This document shows positions 60,612 through 64,000 of a DNA stretch of 64,000 bases, in pieces; positions within the stretch are counted from its first letter, which is position 1, and the number at the start of each line of letters is the position of its first letter. A program made the position numbers and the translations under genes. The notes under the pieces are model-generated. The model was not told where the DNA came from, ran no database searches, and was given only the letters and a program-made list of their open reading frames with translations. This DNA comes from Microcebus murinus (taxonomy: Eukaryota > Chordata > Mammalia > Primates > Cheirogaleidae): NCBI RefSeq assembly GCF_040939455.1, contig NC_134115.1, positions 22,452,727 through 22,516,726 on the forward strand. The letters are read 5' to 3'.

Positions 60612-61289
60612 AAACCCAATAAATTAACATTTATTTTTCTTTATGTCCGTTAAAGACATTTGGAAAGTACAAGAACAAAGTAGATGAAGAAAAGAATCCC
60701 AAAGAGTCCCTGTTAGCATTTTAATTCATTTCCTTCCTGGATTTTATGCACAGACATTTTCCCCTGTTTGTTTTTAGCCACTATTTAAAAATGTACAAGT
60801 CTCTCGAGGCAAAACTGTCAACCCTAGAAGCCCCTAGAAAAATGTAAAGGGCCACAAGGGGACTGAGGGCAGCATAAATGAAAGTGTACTCCATTCATAC
60901 ATCTTCTCACTGGCCAGAGAGCTGTCATTTAAAAAGCCAGCGAAAGAAAATCCCATTCCCTTTCTGTAGCGCTAGGAAAAAAATGACATTGCCTCAAATG
61001 GATCCTTTTGTGGAAAGAAATAGGACCACCAAAAAGCTTATGCAAGTTTTAAAAAACTGCCTAGTTTTTCTAATGCAGGACAGCACTTTCCTGTGAGGTT
61101 GGCATCCGTTCAGCAGGAGACAGAGGGAGCACTGTGTGGGGAAGGAAGGAACTCAGGGGGACGGAAAACAGGCAGCAGTCACCGAGCCCTGAAGCTTTCT
61201 GCTGCTTCCAAACACAGGTACGGCAGCGAGGCCAGCATGCGTGGTGCTGTGACCGCCTCCACTGTGTCTGTGATAAACAGAGCAGGTGA

Positions 61290-61420
61290 CACCTGTCCTG
61301 TCCAACATGCCCAGGCACACGGGGCTACCGAGCCCTTGAAAGGTAGCTAGTGTGGCCAAGGAATGGGCTTTTACATTTTATTTAATTTTAATTAAGTCTA
61401 ATGTGAAAAGTTGGCACTTG
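61290..61420. mobile_element. DNA-transposon-like relic
   Basis: tgtcctgtccaacatgccca, ggtagctagtgtggcc and ttatttaattttaattaa resemble a common mammalian repeat whose name I am not sure of. Confidence 0.45.
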
Positions 61421-61869
61421 ATTCCATTACTGGCAACATTTTGAGTAAGTCTGGAATAACTTGGCGATGTAAAATTTTCTTTTTCCACTAGATTTTATAA
61501 AAGCTAAATACAGATCAAGTATTTCTCATAAAAAATTTTTGTCCGAATTGAGATGTGCTTTGAGGGCAAAATGCACACCAGATTTTGAAGACTTAATACA
61601 ACAATGAAAAGAATATATAACAGCTCATTAATACTTTTTGATATTGTTGAAATGATAATATTTTAGATATACTAAGTGAAATAAAATATTTTATTAAAAT
61701 CAATTTCCCCTGTATCTTTTTATTTCTTTTAATATGACTACTGGCATATTTAAAATTACATTTATGGCTCTCATATTTCTACTGGTGTGAAGTGGTTTAA
61801 CTCACTCTGTAAAATGTTCCCTAAGAACTAAAATAATTTAAATAATCCTTTAGTTCTCAAGGACCAATT

Positions 61870-62060
61870 TTGTGACAGGTGATGGAATAAGTACCTTATA
61901 AATGTTATCACAGTTAAACCTTATAATCCAGCAAAGTAGGGGTTATTATCACCATTTTATAGATAAGAAAACGGAGACTCAGAGTGGTTAAGTGACTTGC
62001 CCAGGATCACACAGCTAATAAACAGCAAAGGATGATTTGAGCTCACATCTGCTCCTTTTC
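61870..62060 (+). mobile_element. MIR SINE relic
   Basis: ttatcaccattttatagata, agtgacttgcccaggatcac and acagctaataaacagcaaag are close to the MIR core. Confidence 0.85.
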
Positions 62061-63095
62061 CAAGAAGTAATTAGGAAGCTAGATAAACTGTTATTTATCA
62101 AGGTTGAAGTCTTGCGATGAAAGGTGCTAAGCAAATTAACACGGAATGCATTCATAAGGCAAAAAAGAAATAAAGCCACAGGTAATCGGAAATCTAAATG
62201 AAAAGGATGTTCTCATAGTGATCGCTTTTTTTTTTCTTTTTAAATTTTTCTTCTCACTCCCTTTCTCTCTTTTCTGCCACTGCTTTATCAACCAACCCAT
62301 ACTGAGTACTAGAAAGAATGACCTTCCTGGAAACTGCCTAGACTCTGCCCATTTTACCTCTGATCAAAGGTGAAAATAAAGGTGTAATCAATATTTAAAA
62401 GAGGGCTAGTGCAGCCCTGCAGCCCTGCAGAATTCTAAGTCTATCTAAAGCCAGAAGTCCAACTTCTCACTCAACATAAAATGGTGTGACTTTCTCAGCT
62501 AAGAGGCTACATAGTTCATTTGAGCTGCGTGTTGCTCTCTCCCAGCGTGGACCAACTCTCCCAGCTTTAGCGAGGAGCTAGCCATCCACTCAAGGAACTC
62601 ATCTCCCGGTGTTAAATCTGTGCGCACACCGCAGCATAATGGAAACAAGCCTGAGGTACTTAAGATAAGAGAATGATTGGCTATGTGGAGAGAAATAATA
62701 AAGATAAGGGAATAATTTCCGACCATCCGAGGAATGAATCAAAGGATTCAGTATAACTCATTGGCACTACCCGCATAGTAATCGTTGACTGGCACAATGT
62801 AGGCGCACAGGCACGAAGAATGCCTCTCAAAGGGTCATTTTTACTGACTCGTATCGGAGCCATCTTTTCTAAAGAGAATTTATTTGGCTTATAACCCTTC
62901 TTTAGCCAAGATGGCATCCAATTTCTCACCTATAATGGTGGAGATAATGCAAATAGCAACCAAGAGCTCGAATGGGAGTCAAACCAAGGGTAGATAGGGA
63001 GAGCGTTATTTATTTATTATTATTTCTTTTTCAGTTTATCTACATTGAGAAGCTCCCTGGGCTGTGTGGCTTGATGAAATCCTTCACTCTCTTAC

Positions 63096-63180
63096 CTTAA
63101 CCCATCCCTACATTCTGTACAGTTGTGGAATTCAGTACACGTCTTGCAGTTTTCGCTGCATTTCCGGCAAAGATTTTTCT
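63096..63180 (-). CDS. PCSK5: PCSK5 exon (about exon 17), shared by PC5A and PC5B
   Basis: This is an 85-bp coding exon. On the minus strand it follows a poly-T tract ending TTTAAACAG and is followed by the strong donor GTAAGAG. It starts with two bases of a split codon, then 27 codons, then AG of a split serine codon. The product reads KNLCRKCSENCKTC...HNCTECRDGL, with six cysteines in furin-repeat spacing and one N-glycosylation sequon (NCT). It lies in the cysteine-rich domain shared by secreted PC5A and membrane PC5B and acts outside the cell or in the secretory lumen. Counting back from the usual PC5A length, it covers roughly residues 730-760. The acceptor pyrimidine tract is an unusually long, pure T run of about 20 bases, which may vary in length between individuals. 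Confidence 0.96.

Positions 63181-64000
<820 letters not shown>

Larger units (their letters stand above)
59462..63095. other. PCSK5 intron between exons 59364-59461 and 63096-63180
   Basis: 3.6 kb with a possible Y1 RNA fragment, a DNA-transposon-like piece and a MIR. 59700-60570 and 62070-63090 show nothing recognisable apart from AT-rich sequence and a T run at 62227-62236. Confidence 0.85.

Noticed and set aside
61978..61992. agtggttaagtg looked like a second end of the piggyBac-like MITE
   Set aside because: It is part of a MIR core, lacks the cggtac segment and has no partner.

Overview
The window is mammalian nuclear DNA, most likely from a strepsirrhine primate and probably a lemur. 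At least eight dimeric Alu elements carry the strepsirrhine-type middle segment (core ttaattggccaact). An L1 copy at 2811-3972 has the 3' UTR type I associate with strepsirrhine L1. A TTAA-flanked piggyBac-like MITE at 8731-9169 fits the piggyBac families reported from mouse lemur. The species call is inference; nothing here names the species directly.

The only protein-coding gene I can support is PCSK5 (proprotein convertase 5, PC5/6), on the minus strand. The window holds nine internal or terminal exons of its cysteine-rich domain and no promoter, signal-peptide or catalytic exon. In transcript order they are 63180-63096, 59461-59364, 58921-58792, 58011-57896, then the alternative last exon of the short secreted isoform PC5A (coding part 54662-54547, stop included), then exons used only by the long membrane isoform PC5B: 18530-18428, 13847-13711, 10583-10377 and 8560-8492. 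All exons have AG/GT boundaries where needed, every reading frame joins exactly, and none has an internal stop. Exon 57896-58011 ends in phase 1, and both the PC5A last exon and the first PC5B-only exon start in the matching phase, so the choice between secreted and membrane-anchored forms is made inside this window, across an intron of about 39 kb. The rest of PC5B lies beyond position 1 and the upstream part of the gene beyond 64000.

Everything else is intronic. Positions 1-8.5 kb hold L1, MER20 and MER5-type relics. 8.7-9.5 kb holds a cluster of unusual insertions: the MITE, a Y5 RNA retropseudogene nested inside it, and a 3'-truncated 7SK RNA pseudogene next to it. 11-48 kb is a patchwork of Alu, MIR, L2, MaLR LTRs and DNA-transposon relics. 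About 49-54.5 kb is almost free of recognisable repeats and lies just downstream of the PC5A stop. 54.7-64 kb has the clustered shared exons with two Alus, an old L1 and a MIR.

I see no undescribed multi-gene system. The most notable observations are the nested small-RNA insertions at 8.7-9.5 kb, two short local templated duplications (32.66 to 33.77 kb and 44.8 to 42.6 kb), and a possible alternative promoter or first exon near 27.3 kb that would be in frame with the PC5B exons. Repeat family names come from recognition, not from a database search.
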